Shown here: one piece after another, positions 24,650 through 36,540 of the stretch
Layout of the letters: the number at the start of each line of letters is the position of its first letter
How positions within the stretch are numbered: the first letter of the stretch is position 1
Source of the DNA: Diadophis punctatus similis
Taxonomy: Eukaryota > Chordata > Lepidosauria > Squamata > Dipsadidae
DNA: 64,000 nucleotides
Assembly (NCBI GenBank): GCA_023053685.1
Contig: JALIGW010000005.1
Span: forward strand, 52,576,742-52,640,741
Reading direction: 5' to 3'
The notes under the pieces: generated by a model
Database searches by the model: none
Told to the model about the DNA's origin: nothing
The model's input: the letters and a program-made list of their open reading frames with translations, nothing else
Translations under genes and position numbers: made by a program

Positions 24650-25510
24650 CCATTGGCACCATGGGTGGGGGAAAAAAGCAGTGGGAATGGGAACAGCTTA
24701 GGACTTCCTGCTGGCTTTCACCTTACTTTCCTTGTTGGAAGCTGGTGGGAAGCATCAGAAATCCACCTTTCCTTCCTTCCTTCCTTCCTTCCTTCCTTCC
24801 TTCCTTCCTTCCTTCCTTCCTTCCTTCCTTCCTTCCTTCCTTCCTTCCTACCCCTCTCCACTCTTCTCCTTTGTTCCTTCCCTCCCTCCCTGTCATTCTG
24901 TCATTATCTCCTCCCTCTCTCCCTAGAATTTCTGCTGGCTTTCCCATTTACTTTGTCTGTGGGAAGCTTGCAGGGAGAAAGTCAGTGGGAGGACAGCAGG
25001 AAGTTGCAAATCCAAGGCCAACAGGTAGATAAGTAGTTATTGTCAGGTGGGAGAGAGGGCAAAGTGGTGAGTGGCGATATGGGTCAGGAATGATATGTGA
25101 AAATGCACAAGAAGTGTTGCGTGGGTTGGGAGTGTATGGATACATGCCAAAGATCTGTAGGGGTTGGGAAGAAGCTCAGAGGCATGGGATAGGTCCGGAA
25201 TGGTGCCTGGGAGTTCACAAAAGATGCTGTTAGGACAGGTAAGGTGTGCAGGAGTGGGAGAATGGTACAGGTCAGGAAAAATGCATGGGAATTGCAGGGA
25301 TGTTTGAAAGGTGGCATGCAGGTTGGGGATGATGTGTATAGAGGCAGTGTGGGGATGCTCAAAAGGTGCAACATGGGTCAAGGAAGGCACATGGGAGGAG
25401 TGAAGGTTGGGGAGGGTGTGGGGGACAGAAGAGATGCTGTGTGGTCAGGAAAGATATGTGGGATAGCCACATACTGTAGATTAGGGAAGATGTGTAGAAG
25501 GAAGACAGAT
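24650..25510 (+). repeat. Purine/pyrimidine-biased degenerate minisatellite region
   Basis: The segment begins with two related stretches (24700-24755 and 24926-24980, sharing 'ctgctggctttc' and 'gggaagctt/gctgg'), separated by (CCTT)n. From about 25070 to 25500 the plus strand is G-rich and C-poor and repeats loosely related motifs such as 'gtcaggaa.gatatgtg' every 40-60 bp. This explains long ORFs on both strands; they are not genes. Confidence 0.6.
24768..24849 (+). repeat. (CCTT)n microsatellite
   Basis: About 20 uninterrupted CCTT units. Confidence 0.97.
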
Positions 25511-27614
25511 CAGAGAAGCACAGGGGGGAACATGGGCTCGAAAGAATGCTTGAGGATTCCTTCTTTTCTGTTCTTCTCTCCCTATGTTCCCTTTTCTTCT
25601 CTTTTCACCAGACAAGTAAGTGGATACTGCAGGGTGGGTGAAGACCAAGGGATTGTGAGACTGGCTGGGAATCTTTATTATGGAACACTGAAAATAAAGA
25701 TCCCATGACCACAACAGCAGCACAGAATCAGCCAATAGACTGAAACAGCCACAACTTTCACAAATTCCATTCTTTTGAGAGTCATGGGTCCTAGAGTTTG
25801 GGCACATTCTGTAAGTTTGAGGTACCGTGGTTCAAACATTGTTGCCCCATTACGCACTGTTTTCACCCAGTTAAAGGTTATGAGAGTTTTAGTAGCATAT
25901 AGATGTATACATTTTAATATGTTGAGAACTAGGGTTCAATTTTACAGAAAATTGTAATGAGTGCTCCAGCATGATTTCAAAAGGAAAATTTAATGTCACA
26001 ATTAATATTAAAAGTCTACAGCATTACCTGCATATAATAAATGTATGTGATAAAACAGATGACTGATATATCATGAGTAATTATATAACATAAATACAAT
26101 TTCTTATTTTGGGAAGTAAAGATGTGTTCAAATCAATCTTGTCTTCTGATGACTTCATAGACACAATCATGCAGTTTACTTGGCAACAATACAGAAGTGG
26201 TTTGCCATTGCCTTCTTCCAGGTTATTTTTCCATCTTCCAATCCTGGTATTCCTAGGTAATCTACTATTCAAGTATGAATCATAACAACCAGCTTCTGAG
26301 CCTAAATGGGTGAGTCAAGCTTTGTTTCTATGAGTTATTATTTGACAAGCATATTGATAGGTAATATGGAATAATTTCCATATACTAGAATTTGAATTTC
26401 TAAACAGCATATATTTGAAGCTTTCAGCCTGTGCATGGAATGTATGTTTTCCATGCAAAAAAAAATCTTAAATATAACAAAACATATTTTACTACTATGG
26501 ATAGCCCATTTCTTTTCTCAACTTAAAAACTCAAATCTTCTAGTATTTTTACGGTATTCAGACCTAGAATGCAAGAAAATATTATATATTTTCACTATAC
26601 ACATTTTATTTTATAGCATTTATAGAAGTGCTATATTAACATTCGTGAGGTAGGATGACATTTCATATTAATAGTCAAATCCAGTCTCCTTGAACGACTT
26701 AAATTAAATGCAGCAGATTAAAAATAATGGTGTATGTGAGCTGCCTAATCCATAAATCTGTCAAACATCACATATTTAATTAAGTATCTACTGCAATTAT
26801 GTATCTGACAATATCTGATCACTTTTTAATCCTTCCAGCAGGGAAATGTGTTTTAAGTCTTATACATTGTGGAGCTTTTAATTTTTTTTAACTTTTAAAA
26901 AATGTTTTACATGTTCAAACGATTTCCATTATGAATACCAAGAAAATGGAAAATACTATTTTAAAAGTGAATGGTTGTTCCTCTCTATTGCTTTGCATCT
27001 GTGAAACACTTTTCTTGATATGCATCTTGATGAGAATTTTAAAACATTTGCAAATACTTTCAGCTAGCAATAAAAGAATGGATGCTAAAAATTCTGAATG
27101 GAGGGAATGATTCATAAAAGTGTGTCACATTAAATCTGATATAGTACAAAAGCCCTTGGTTCTTTCCTGATGCTAGTAATTTATCAAAGTATGTCATGCT
27201 GGAAAACTAGATGGCACAGGGGAATATCATTGGTGTATAAAACCTTTCACCTTTAGGTCACAGGTTTGTTTCTAAACAGGTCCCTGTTGAGTTAAAAAGC
27301 TGGACTTCTGATGGATTTCTAATGACCTTTGTGCAAAGTGTTGGTGGGCTCCATATAATTTTGCTAACCTAGTACCTCAATCATAAAATTATCCTTGTAT
27401 ATCAACATCCCTGACAATCGAGGAAGTCAAATGGACGTAGGATTAATATTTCATTTGTGACAATTTTTTTTAAAAAATATGAATTGCCACAGTTTTAATG
27501 GTGGATAAGATATGAACTACAAATGAATCAGAATGAGAAATTAATTTGAATAATGGAATTTGTTTACACTTTATGTTTCTCCTTCCTAAACTCTTATGTT
27601 AAACTTTTATTATT
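25511..27614. other. Unique AT-rich non-coding DNA
   Basis: No gene or recognised repeat. About 26690-26870 lacks simple sequence and is a weak candidate for a conserved element. Confidence 0.45.
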
Positions 27615-27725
27615 CAAAGCTGAAGAAGCTTCTTGGATGAGAAGCAAGACATCTTCAAAGAAAAACCAGAAAGTCCAATTGCCCCTTGAAAAAGAACCTT
27701 TGGGACATGTTTATTCCTTGTTCTG
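27615..27725 (+). mobile_element. Unclassified dispersed repeat
   Basis: Inverse copy of the repeat at 16919-17035, sharing the 'aagcttcttggatgagaag' and 'aaccagaaagtccaattg' phrases. Family not identified. Confidence 0.5.
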
Positions 27726-29301
27726 ATTATAACTTACTTCCAACTCCGAAACCCAGAAATTCATGTCCATCCAAAAATCTTAAGCTTCCTTTTGCTTTTT
27801 GTTTTCTATGTTCTTTCTTTAAAAAGTTTGATTTCTTTAAGATTAAAATATAGGATTAAGGCATTTATCGACTGGAGAGCAAGATGTTGCTCCTTTTCCA
27901 TTTTATTATATTGATGATTTACATTTCTACTACTATATCATAGTTCCCTACCTATTATGTATTCACTTCATTGGTTTCTTTCTAGATTTCCAGTTTTTTA
28001 AAAAATATTGAGTAAATTACTTTTCACTGATGATTAGTAGGAGTAATAATTAAAAATGCATATGATCCCTTTCTAATGTGTTAAATGTAAACTAAAGATC
28101 TGAAACTACTTTTTTAAAGCATTTTTTAAAAATTAATTTTAAAAAACAACAACCTAGGCTTAATCTAGATGAAGCTTCATTATTCCAATCGAAAGCGGTT
28201 CATAACTCATCAAACAAACTCTACAACACTTTTAATGGTTTTAATAGTTTGGATGTAATCTCTTCATTTTGCAATTTTGCAATATGCTTGTCCTGCTCTT
28301 AACTAAAGGTTCATAAAAAATGGTTAGTACAGCTGGACAAAAAATGTTTAAAAAAACTTTCCAAAAAGTTTAGAATCACATATCATTGTTTATACAGATG
28401 ACTATTTGGGAGAGACTTCAATAGAGGCTGATTTTACTAGCAAAGAGTCAGCTTTGGCAATAACATTAGGTGATCAGCAACAGCGAGTCATATTTTCCAA
28501 CTCCAATCAATACATTTAATCCATTAAAACCAGTCCTGAATATCATCCAGCAGATATGAATAAATGGCAGTGGAAATGCAGGAAATAAAAAAAGTATGGA
28601 ATTGTTTCATAATGCAATCCATTTTAGAATTCAACAATTAACTCACTTTCAATATGGAGTAAAAATAGTTTTTTCCCCCCTTACAAACATAAGTGCTTTT
28701 CATGCAGTTGTGCTTTGCTTTGTTCATGGAATTGTTTGATTCCCCCCCACTTAATAGAGCCTTTGCAAGATTGGTTAGATACTGAAAGTGACCAACAATA
28801 ATTTAAATAATAATGACAGTGGGGATGAAGCAGGAAAGTGGGGGGGGGGCGGAGAGAAACAAAACACAAGGTGTACTTGATACGTGTTAAGTTAAGCTAG
28901 GAATCATAATAAGTACGCTCGAAGCAAATTGGGTGGTCAGGAACTAGTTATGACCTCTATTTTCAAAACCACAATGAGTTTTTTAAAATGTGTGTCTTCT
29001 GCTTATTGCAATAAATGGGTGGAATATTTTTCTTTCTAGGAGTTTCTACAGCTTAGTATCAGTAATATTATGATGTGCTATACTCTGTAGCTAGTGACAT
29101 TTTCATTAATTCTCCACAAACATTTGTAACAGGACTTCTTCATAATCAATGTTTTAAAACAGCGATAGTTCTTGATTTCTGGCACAAATGTTAACATTTT
29201 GGTTAAATTTACTGTAACAAAATTTAACAATGACAAAACCATCCCTTCCATTTTGTGTATAATTAGCAAATTTCTAATGAATTCTGCTAAGGTGGTTTGA
29301 A
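27726..29301. other. Unique AT-rich non-coding DNA
   Basis: No gene or repeat recognised apart from short homopolymer runs (C-run near 28674-28680, G-run near 28840-28849). Confidence 0.5.
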
Positions 29302-29528
29302 GAGCCGAGGTGGCGCAGTGGTTAAATGCAGCACTGCAGGCTACTGCTAGTTCAGCAGTTCAGCTGTTCAAATCTCACCGGCTCAAGGTTGACTCAGCCT
29401 TCCATCCTTCTGAGGTGGGTAAAATGAGGACCCAGATTATTGGGGGCAATATGCTGACTCTATAAACCACTTAGAGAGGGCTATAAAGCACTATGAAGTG
29501 GTATATAAGTCTAAGTGCTAAGTGCTAA
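29302..29528 (+). mobile_element. tRNA-derived squamate SINE, nearly full length
   Basis: The head 'gagccgaggtggcgcagtgg' contains an RNA polymerase III A box (29311-29321), and 'gttcaaatctc' (29366-29376) is the B box. The body 'caaggttgactcagccttcc' and tail 'tatataagtctaagtgcta' recur in the other copies of this window (37415, 52627 reversed, 62015, 63040). This fits the Sauria-type SINE family of lizards and snakes, which is moved by LINE machinery. It has a small duplicated tail ('aagtgctaagtgctaag'). Confidence 0.85.
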
Positions 29529-31107
29529 GTTTTGTGATATGTAAATTGTTTTCATAATGTCATATTTGGCCTAGGAATAAATAAGGTAATTTATGCTTTT
29601 CAGCACTTGTAGATATAGGCAGCCATTTCTCTGGATCTAATTGGATAACTCTGTCTATATATGTCTATAGGTATGTGTTCAGTAGCAAAAGCTCTATATC
29701 GATATCTATTTTATTGTAAGGCCAATAAAATTAATGTGACTTTAAAAAAAAACAGCTAAAACACAAAATAATATAAAAAAGAAAAGTTAGAAAAGGAGAA
29801 AAGCAAGAAAAAGAAGAATTACAAGTACAAAAAGAAAACAATATAGAAAAAGAGTAACTTCCAACTTTCTTCATTATAGATACAGATATATAATAAAGTA
29901 ACCTTTTACTCTATGTTTAAATAAAACTAAAGGTATAACATGTAAAATATACATAGCAAACAAAAGCAGTAACAATGCACACTATTTCTATAATCAAACT
30001 AGAGCAAGTCCCAAAATCAAAGTTTCATTTCTCTTCTTTTCCAGCAAAAAGTCCAAAAGAGATTTCTAAAAAAGCTAGACAAATTTTAGTGTTTCAACAA
30101 ATTTTGTCATCTCAGCTAGTTCCCTTAAGTCCATTCTTCCATTGTAGGAGTTTGCATATCTTTCTACCTCTGTGCATATAAAAGTTTTGCTGCTGTTATC
30201 ACATATAAGACCAATACCCCATGTTTCCCTTCAATCTGTTATCCATCATGCTTAAAAGAGAAAAAAATTCTGGTTTTAATAGCACATTAACTTTTCATAT
30301 CTTCTGAAAATTATAGGACCAATAAGATTGAACTGGCTCTCATTCAGCTGAAGCTGGTTGCAGGGTTTTTTTTTTAGAATTAATTACAAAGCTAAATCAT
30401 ACCATAATGGTGGCACTACTGTTCATCATTACTAAACTAATCATCATTACTAAGTCTGCAATTCCTTGGTCTAATCCCTGGTAAGATCAGAATATTTACC
30501 AGGATCTATAAAATTAGCCAATTTTACCCTTTTGCAAATTCCAATATTAAAGGGAGAAAATTGAGCCCTGTGTTCCTCTCATTATCTTACAGAGTTTTCA
30601 GTGTGGCTTTCCCAGATTTTGGAAAGCTTTCAAAAAGTTTGTGAAAAGAGGTAGGTGAGAACCAATGGACTTTTGAATGCAAAATGTTAATGTTCCTGCC
30701 ATCTCAACCCTACTTCCAATCTGTAGACCAAACTAGATTAGGTTTTTTTTTTGCTTTGTAAAATGGGTACCTTTGCACTGCATGCATTGGAAGAACAATA
30801 CTTTGAAGATTCTCAATTCTATCCTGTCAAGGGGTGGCCAACAAGGGTTGGGGCTTATTGAATGTTCCAAAATCAGAACATTCTGGTAAGCTACTAAGAG
30901 TTCTCCATTCAATAATTCCAGCTGAAAAAAACCGCATATGAAATCTAAGTTCTATCGTATTTCCATTAACATGAAAATAATTTTATGCTGTAAATAATAG
31001 TCAGCTTTTTAGTATTAGATATATAGCCAAGTAAAATATCCCATGATTAATTTATATGGCTGTTTTCAGTTGGGTTCATTGATAACTAATCTGATCAGTG
31101 TTTGTGT
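29529..31107. other. Non-coding, A-rich
   Basis: A-rich stretch at about 29740-29860 with loosely repeated 'aaaagaaaa' words. No gene seen. Confidence 0.5.
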
Positions 31108-31166
31108 TTTTTAACACAATGTGTTAAAAATATCTAGGACCGTTTGCCATCACGGTCCTAGATATT
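31108..31166. repeat. Two adjoining hairpins
   Basis: A 10-bp stem (31108-31117 with 31121-31130, 3-nt loop) is directly followed by a 15-bp perfect stem (31129-31143 with 31152-31166, 8-nt loop). The two share the two bases 31129-31130. Confidence 0.9.
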
Positions 31167-31885
31167 AACTGCACAGATAGTGTGGCAAAATGGGTTTCCA
31201 TTCAAAAAATTGCTACTTTTTTGAGATGGCATTATTCAAAAAGAATTGATTTAGGGACTTTTTAATTCATATTTAGAAATATAAAGGGCCATATAGCACA
31301 TAAATACCAATGTCATTTTCATATTAGTTAACTGCAACTTCTGATAACTCAGTCATCCATTATCTTTATTCAAGATGTCGCTTATACAAATATTCTAACA
31401 GTCCCAAATTCATTTAAATAAATACACATCTTGTCATCAATATTAAACCAAGCAAACAAAATTAAAGATGTGCATAGAGGTATACTGCTGCTTCTTATCC
31501 CTGTCTGATCTCTTTCCCACCCATTACTCATCAGTTTAATGTTTGCTTCCTTCCCCTTGAAAGATTTCCTCTCAATAAGGGAGGCGGGACTCTTTCCAGT
31601 GGCCCCTGCTGTGTGTCAGTTGTTCCAGACTAGACTGTCACTTTAGGCTTCTCAGTGATTCAACACCTTGTGATGCAAAAATTCACTTATTGCTCTCATT
31701 GCTAGGTCAGCCAAAGTTCTAACAAATGTGTCATATTTAACAGTTGCATGACCAAAAAGATCCCCTACTTTTGACGTCAAATATTTAGCATCAGATCTTT
31801 AGCATAAATTTATATAGTAAATATTTTCCCTGTGTCCTGTTTCTGTGGTTACTAAACAACACACCTTACTATAAATTGCTATATT
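31167..31885. other. Non-coding, no recognised feature
   Basis: No gene or repeat recognised up to the LTR element. Confidence 0.5.
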
Positions 31886-31890
31886 ATCTC

Positions 31891-32056
31891 TGTTCCAATC
31901 CCGGAACGGTGGGTCAATGACTGAGGCGAGCCAGGCTTATGTGCTAACAGCTCTCTTTATTTTACACAATAGCTAACAGGTTGCCAAGCGTGGCCACTAA
32001 CACACAAGCACTCCCAGCTGATGGCAATGTGAGGTTCTGTTTGACAGCTCCTTATA
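31891..32056 (-). repeat. Truncated 3' LTR
   Basis: It matches the outer about 165 bp of the LTR at 33846-34100 with scattered substitutions, then breaks off after 'gacagctccttata'. The break falls inside the loop of the LTR hairpin seen in the intact copy. Confidence 0.85.
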
Positions 32057-32572
32057 CAGAAGGTATACAGAAGGTCTTCACAAAGACCTTCCCAGTTCCT
32101 AATGAGTGCAGGAGGTGCTGCACCACTGAGACAGGATATGCGCTATGTTGTAATGCGCAATTAATTGTACATTTATAGTCCATGCATATTCTCACTGACC
32201 CATCTGTGGGGGGTCACACCCTTTATGGGGGTCACTATGGGGGTGTCCCATCACGTTTGATCTATGGGCTCTAAGACTCCCTGTGCTATCAATTTGTCAA
32301 GTTCCATGTCAACTTTTGGCCTGAGTGCAAACAGCACTCTCTGCGGCTCTGGGAGCTATGCTGGGGTCCAAACTGAATGAAATGGGTGTCCCCTTATATG
32401 CCCCCAGAGCTCCATCAAATACTCTAGGGAATTCCTTGGTCAAAAGATCCTTGGTCAAAAGATCCATCTCGGGGCTGCTGTTAATGTGGTCTATACCTTT
32501 AATTCTCAGACCTAAGGCATCAAACCAATCTAACTTCAATAAACTGGGCCTGGGGCCATCTACTATGATCAT
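32057..32572 (-). pseudogene. Gypsy pol relic: spacer and N-terminal reverse transcriptase
   Basis: On the minus strand, 32572-32309 encodes the stretch linking protease and reverse transcriptase. The RT N-terminus continues through stops and frame breaks to about 32060, ending shortly before the first catalytic Asp would be expected. The YxDD region is absent. The element is therefore not capable of reverse transcription. Two 15-bp tandem duplications lie here, including one that doubles a DLLTK segment (about 32438-32467). Identification rests on the order of neighbouring domains and on the RT N-terminal pattern. Confidence 0.7.
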
Positions 32573-32603
32573 TGCAAACTGACCCTGGAACTGTTTGAAG
32601 GAC

Positions 32604-32804
32604 TTATAACTTCCTGAACTTATAACTTCCCAGTACTGGGATGGGGTTTCCCTGAAAATCCTTCAATATCAAAAGACAGGGTTTCAACCAATTCTTAGCT
32701 AGCTTAGGCATTAATATTTTTACAGTACTCCAAGATAAGATAGACACAGATGACCCGGTGTCTATTTCCTTAGAACATGGCTTTCCCTCAAGGTGGACTG
32801 TCAT
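32604..32804 (-). pseudogene. Gypsy aspartic protease relic
   Basis: The minus-strand reading frame has the retroviral-type aspartic protease active-site motif DTGSS preceded by hydrophilic sequence, with a following ILSW segment. Only about 67 codons are open. A short tandem duplication ('aacttataacttcc') at about 32600-32628 lies at its C-terminal side. It would have processed the Gag-Pol polyprotein; here it is isolated and inactive. Confidence 0.7.
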
Positions 32805-33777
32805 GAATATTTTTTCCTTAAGAGAATAAACAATTTGATTTATTGCTGTTTCTATTGGATCATTCCATACAGTGAAACAATCCTCTCCCTGCCTATATCG
32901 ACCTTGGGTCTGCCTTTTCTTATAACACCTGTCAACTGGGGGGCTGTCATCTGTCTGTGCTCCTCTTCAGACCCTAGCAATGTGGCCTCTTTTACCACAC
33001 CTGAGACAGGTTGTGGTCCTGAATCGGCAGTCTGCCCTAGCATGCTTTCCCCCACACCCCACACAAATAGGCTGCCCCAAAACATGCTTTCCCAGCCAAC
33101 CTTTGCCATGTCCTGGCTTCAACTGTTGCTCCTCAGCATCGTCATCCAGGGTGTCTTCAGGCTGGCCTCCTCGTAATGGACACTGGCGGGCTTCTCATGT
33201 GTTTGCGGAAGACTTCTGACTTGCATTTCTTCCGTAGACTTATTGGACAGCTCCATAGCCCTGGCCTCGTCAAGGGCAGATTTAAGTGTCAGATCTGCTT
33301 TTGCAGGAGGTGGCGCTGTATATGTGGATCCTTGACTCTGGAGACAATCTGGTCTAACAAAACCTCATCAACATCACAAAACTCACAGTACAGGGCGGCT
33401 GTCCTGAGGGCGTCCATATAATCGTTAATTGATTCGCCCTCCTGTTGATAACAACAGTGGAAAGCATAACGGCGGGCAACTCTGGATGGGGCAGGCGCAT
33501 AGTGACTCTTCAGCTTGGACATTAAAATGTCCCAGGGAACTTCGTGCACTGCCTGAGGTGCGAGGAGCGTGCTGGCTATATTAAATATCTATGTGCCACA
33601 TAAATTAAGAAAACGCGCCATTTTCCTGCTGCTTGAGAGCCCTGTGTAATTGTTGGCCACTAGGAAACATTCAAAACAGTTGATATATGACTCCCATGTC
33701 TCCGCGCCACTATTGAAAACCGCTAACGTTGTCATCGAAAACATTCTGAGGTGATTTCGTGCCTCAGCTAGTGACAA
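32805..33777 (-). pseudogene. Gypsy gag relic with zinc knuckles
   Basis: Two open pieces in the same minus-strand frame (33777-33589 and 33549-33289) are separated by stop codons and encode a Ty3/gypsy-type Gag capsid region. Further along, at about 33065-32985 and in another frame, are two CCHC zinc-knuckle patterns: a CX2CX3HX4C motif and a second in which the final Cys is lost. Gag would package the element RNA in particles. At least one frame change and several stops disable it. Confidence 0.7.
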
Positions 33778-33845
33778 TCAGTTCTTTAGTGACTCAACTC
33801 TCGCTCTGGTGCCTCAGCTCAGAGATCGCTCACCTTCATCGCCAG

Positions 33846-34100
33846 TGTTCCAATCCCAGAACGGTGGGTCAATGACTGGGGTGAGCCGTGCTTCTGTGCT
33901 AACAGCTCTCTTTATTTTACACAATAGCTAACAGGTTGCCAAGCGCGGCCGCTAACACACACATGCTCTCAGCTGATGACAATGCAAGGTTCTGTTTGAC
34001 AGCTCCTTATATAGGGAGCTGTCAAACAGGTAGCCAATCAGGAGACAGCGTTGTGCCCCCTGTCGAGAGCGGACCTGAGTGGAAACTCCCGGACATTACA
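33846..34100 (-). repeat. 5' LTR with TATA box in a palindrome
   Basis: This 255-bp LTR has TG..CA ends. On the minus strand it contains a TATA-like 'ctatataa', the loop (34007-34014) of a perfect 14-bp inverted repeat (33993-34006 with 34015-34028). On the minus strand the bases just inside the LTR begin CTGGCGATGAAGG, a possible tRNA primer-binding site starting TGG. The tRNA is not identified. Confidence 0.8.
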
Positions 34101-34105
34101 ATCTC

Positions 34106-36297
34106 AATTCTGTAATCATGAATGCCAAGTATCTATAGAGAAGAATAAGGAGAAGGGTTCTCAGATACAACTATCTTTGAAATAAGTGAAATAATTATGG
34201 TACCAATAGTTTCTTCAGCCTGACAACTTTAAGTTTCAAAATTCCAGATGAACATTCTTTCATCCACAGTATATATGGATTCATGACATCTTCATTTTTT
34301 TCTTTTTTCCCCAAATCAAATTTATAGCAGATGTGTACAAATGCTTTGGGGCAAACCCATGACACATAATGGGGTTTACCTCAGAGTAAATTTTAGTGCT
34401 TCAAAAAACATGAAATTACCTCAAGAAGTTGATTTGTTTGCATCTAAATTCCACATATTCTTTTTTTTTATGGAAATATGAAATGTATGCATTTTGACCA
34501 AAATGTAAGACTGGGGTGTGGTACAATAACAAAACATCCTTAACTATTAGCATTTTCAGACCACCTAAGTATTAATATTATTTTTATTAAAACTTATTGT
34601 TACAACATTCTCTGATTTTATTGCACCAATAAATTGAATATCCCTCAGGAGAGTATCAATTCTCTCATAATCCTACAAACAGGATTAAACTGTTATTTTA
34701 TTTTAAATGAATAATGAAACATGATTTTAAATGGAAAAAGAAAACTGATCTCAAACAGAATTCTAATCATTCCTAACTATTCTTGGCTGACTGGCTGGTT
34801 GGCTATCTAGATTATTGAGTCCAGACATAAATTATTTTCACTCATAACCGAGAACAACAATGTTGATAGAAAATTGCCTTTAAAAACTTTCTTAATGAAA
34901 ACCAGGGGAGCATTTTTCATCTGGTGTCAAATCTTCCCATTTAAGCTGCAGTTTCTTTCATCAAGCTCCATCTGAGTAAAGCTGGCTCATATAAGAAAGC
35001 GCTTCAAGGCTCAAGGTGTAAAAAACAGTCCATTAGTAATATGGCAGTGCTTCTGAAAATGTTTTCATGATTATAAATGAAGCTGGTAATCTGATTTAAA
35101 TTAGGCAAGGTTGTTCACATATTGGGAATTGGCAGCCTGTGCTGACATATCTATTTTAAAGACAGCACCTCTTTGGGCTCCTGAGATAAAGGAATATAAA
35201 CTGCCCATTCTCCTCTTGATGTAACTCCACTATGCAGCGATTTCCATCAATGTATAATTAAAAGTGGATTTCCTTTTTTCCCTTCTCTTTAGTCAAGGAT
35301 TGAAGGGGGGGCCTGCTTAAACCTGGCTGATGTGAAAGGAACAAAGGCAACTTTCATGGGTTCTCATGCAAACAGTCTATCAGTTACAATTCTCAGTTGT
35401 TCACGCCTCTGTACTGTTCAAAAGGGGCTCCAGGAAAAAAAAAAGTGAAGCAGGGGGTCCAAAAAAAAAAATTCAGCCTGCATGCCAACTAAGAGAAAGA
35501 AAGAGAAGGCAGAGGAAGGGATTGTTTGGGGGGGGGAGAGAAAATCAAACCCTCTGGCTTTTGTTGTAAAAAGAACTAATGACACTGCTGTTAGAACTAT
35601 CCTTACTGACACAAGTTGTCGCACCCACACACTTTGTGAGAATGCAAGTCACCCCAGTAATGAGAGAGCGAAACAAGGCCAAGCAGAAGGAAAAATGGGG
35701 TTTTTGCCTTTAATGATTTAACTGTAGGAAAATGCTAGCCTGGCACATAAGAATAACTTGGGCCAACTGCCCATCTGTCTAGCAATCATTTTATATCTGC
35801 TTTCTTGCAAACAAGATGGATGCCTGGGGGAAGCAGGGGAAGAAAAATCCTATTATCATTATAAATTGCTAATTAAATAATTATCAGTTAGGATGGGCAG
35901 ACAGGTTCTTCCCATTAAACTCCTTAGAGGTTAGGATAAAAAAGCCAATATACTTTAATACCATATGTCATAAGCAGAAACAACAACAAAAATGCTTTTA
36001 AATATGTTCTTAAATGCCTCTTGGCATCAGCATGTATGCACAGAAAAATAGTGTTCGCTTAACATGCTGTGTGCTTAATGTATGCCTCTGAATATATGTG
36101 TATAACAATGAATGCCTGTATGATGTACAGTAGCACATGGAGTATTGGCCAGGATTGGGGAATTCAGATTTGCGTTTAGACATGAGGTTTATTAAATAAC
36201 ATCAGACATTTCTTAAAGGGTGCAACTTCAATATGAGGAGACGTGAAATAATAAAATATATTTCATGAAATAACAAAAGAGGAAGGAAGCAATGAGG
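34106..36297. other. Unique non-coding DNA
   Basis: No gene or recognised repeat. About 35100-35290 and 35730-35910 are dense, non-repetitive and compositionally balanced. They are candidates for conserved non-coding sequence, unproven. Confidence 0.45.
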
Positions 36298-36407
36298 CAA
36301 GAAAGGAAAAAAGGAAGGAAAGAAGGAAGGAAGGAAGGAAGGAAGGAAGGAAGGAAGGAAGGAAGGAAGGAAGGAAGGAAGGAAGGAAGGAAGGAAGGAA
36401 GGAAGGA
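36298..36407 (+). repeat. (AAGG)n microsatellite
   Basis: About 24 AAGG/GGAA units, almost uninterrupted from 36322. Confidence 0.97.
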
Positions 36408-36504
36408 TATCTAAGACAAAACTAAGAGAAAGAAGAAAAATGTAATAGACCTGAATGAAGGTGGACTGATTTTAAGGAGTGGAGTTAATGAACACAAACA
36501 GAAA

Positions 36505-36540
36505 TAGCAATAGCATTTAGGCTTATATACCACCCTATTG
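36505..36540 (-). mobile_element. SINE 3'-end fragment
   Basis: 'gcaatagcatttaggcttata' (in part) is the reverse complement of the tail 'tataagtctaagtgctattgc' of the squamate SINE. Only the tail remains. Confidence 0.55.

Larger units (their letters stand above)
31891..34100 (-). mobile_element. Internally deleted Ty3/gypsy LTR retrotransposon
   Basis: The element lies on the minus strand. The plus-strand left end TGTTCCAATC and right end GGACATTACA give TG..CA termini. The 5 bp ATCTC flank both sides (31886-31890 and 34101-34105), a perfect target duplication. The 5' LTR is 33846-34100. The 3' LTR keeps only 31891 to about 32056. Between them are decayed gag, protease and the beginning of reverse transcriptase. 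RNase H and integrase are missing, lost in a deletion that joins RT to the interior of the 3' LTR. The order gag-protease-RT and the spacer between protease and RT fit Ty3/gypsy (Metaviridae). Confidence 0.88.

Noticed and set aside
24653..25036. Ser/Phe/Leu/Pro-repeat ORF and its antisense Lys/Glu/Gly ORF
   Set aside because: Translation of (CCTT)n and its flanks, not a gene.
29302..29376. Possible functional tRNA gene
   Set aside because: A and B boxes are present but there is no complete cloverleaf, and the unit continues into a SINE body found in four other places.
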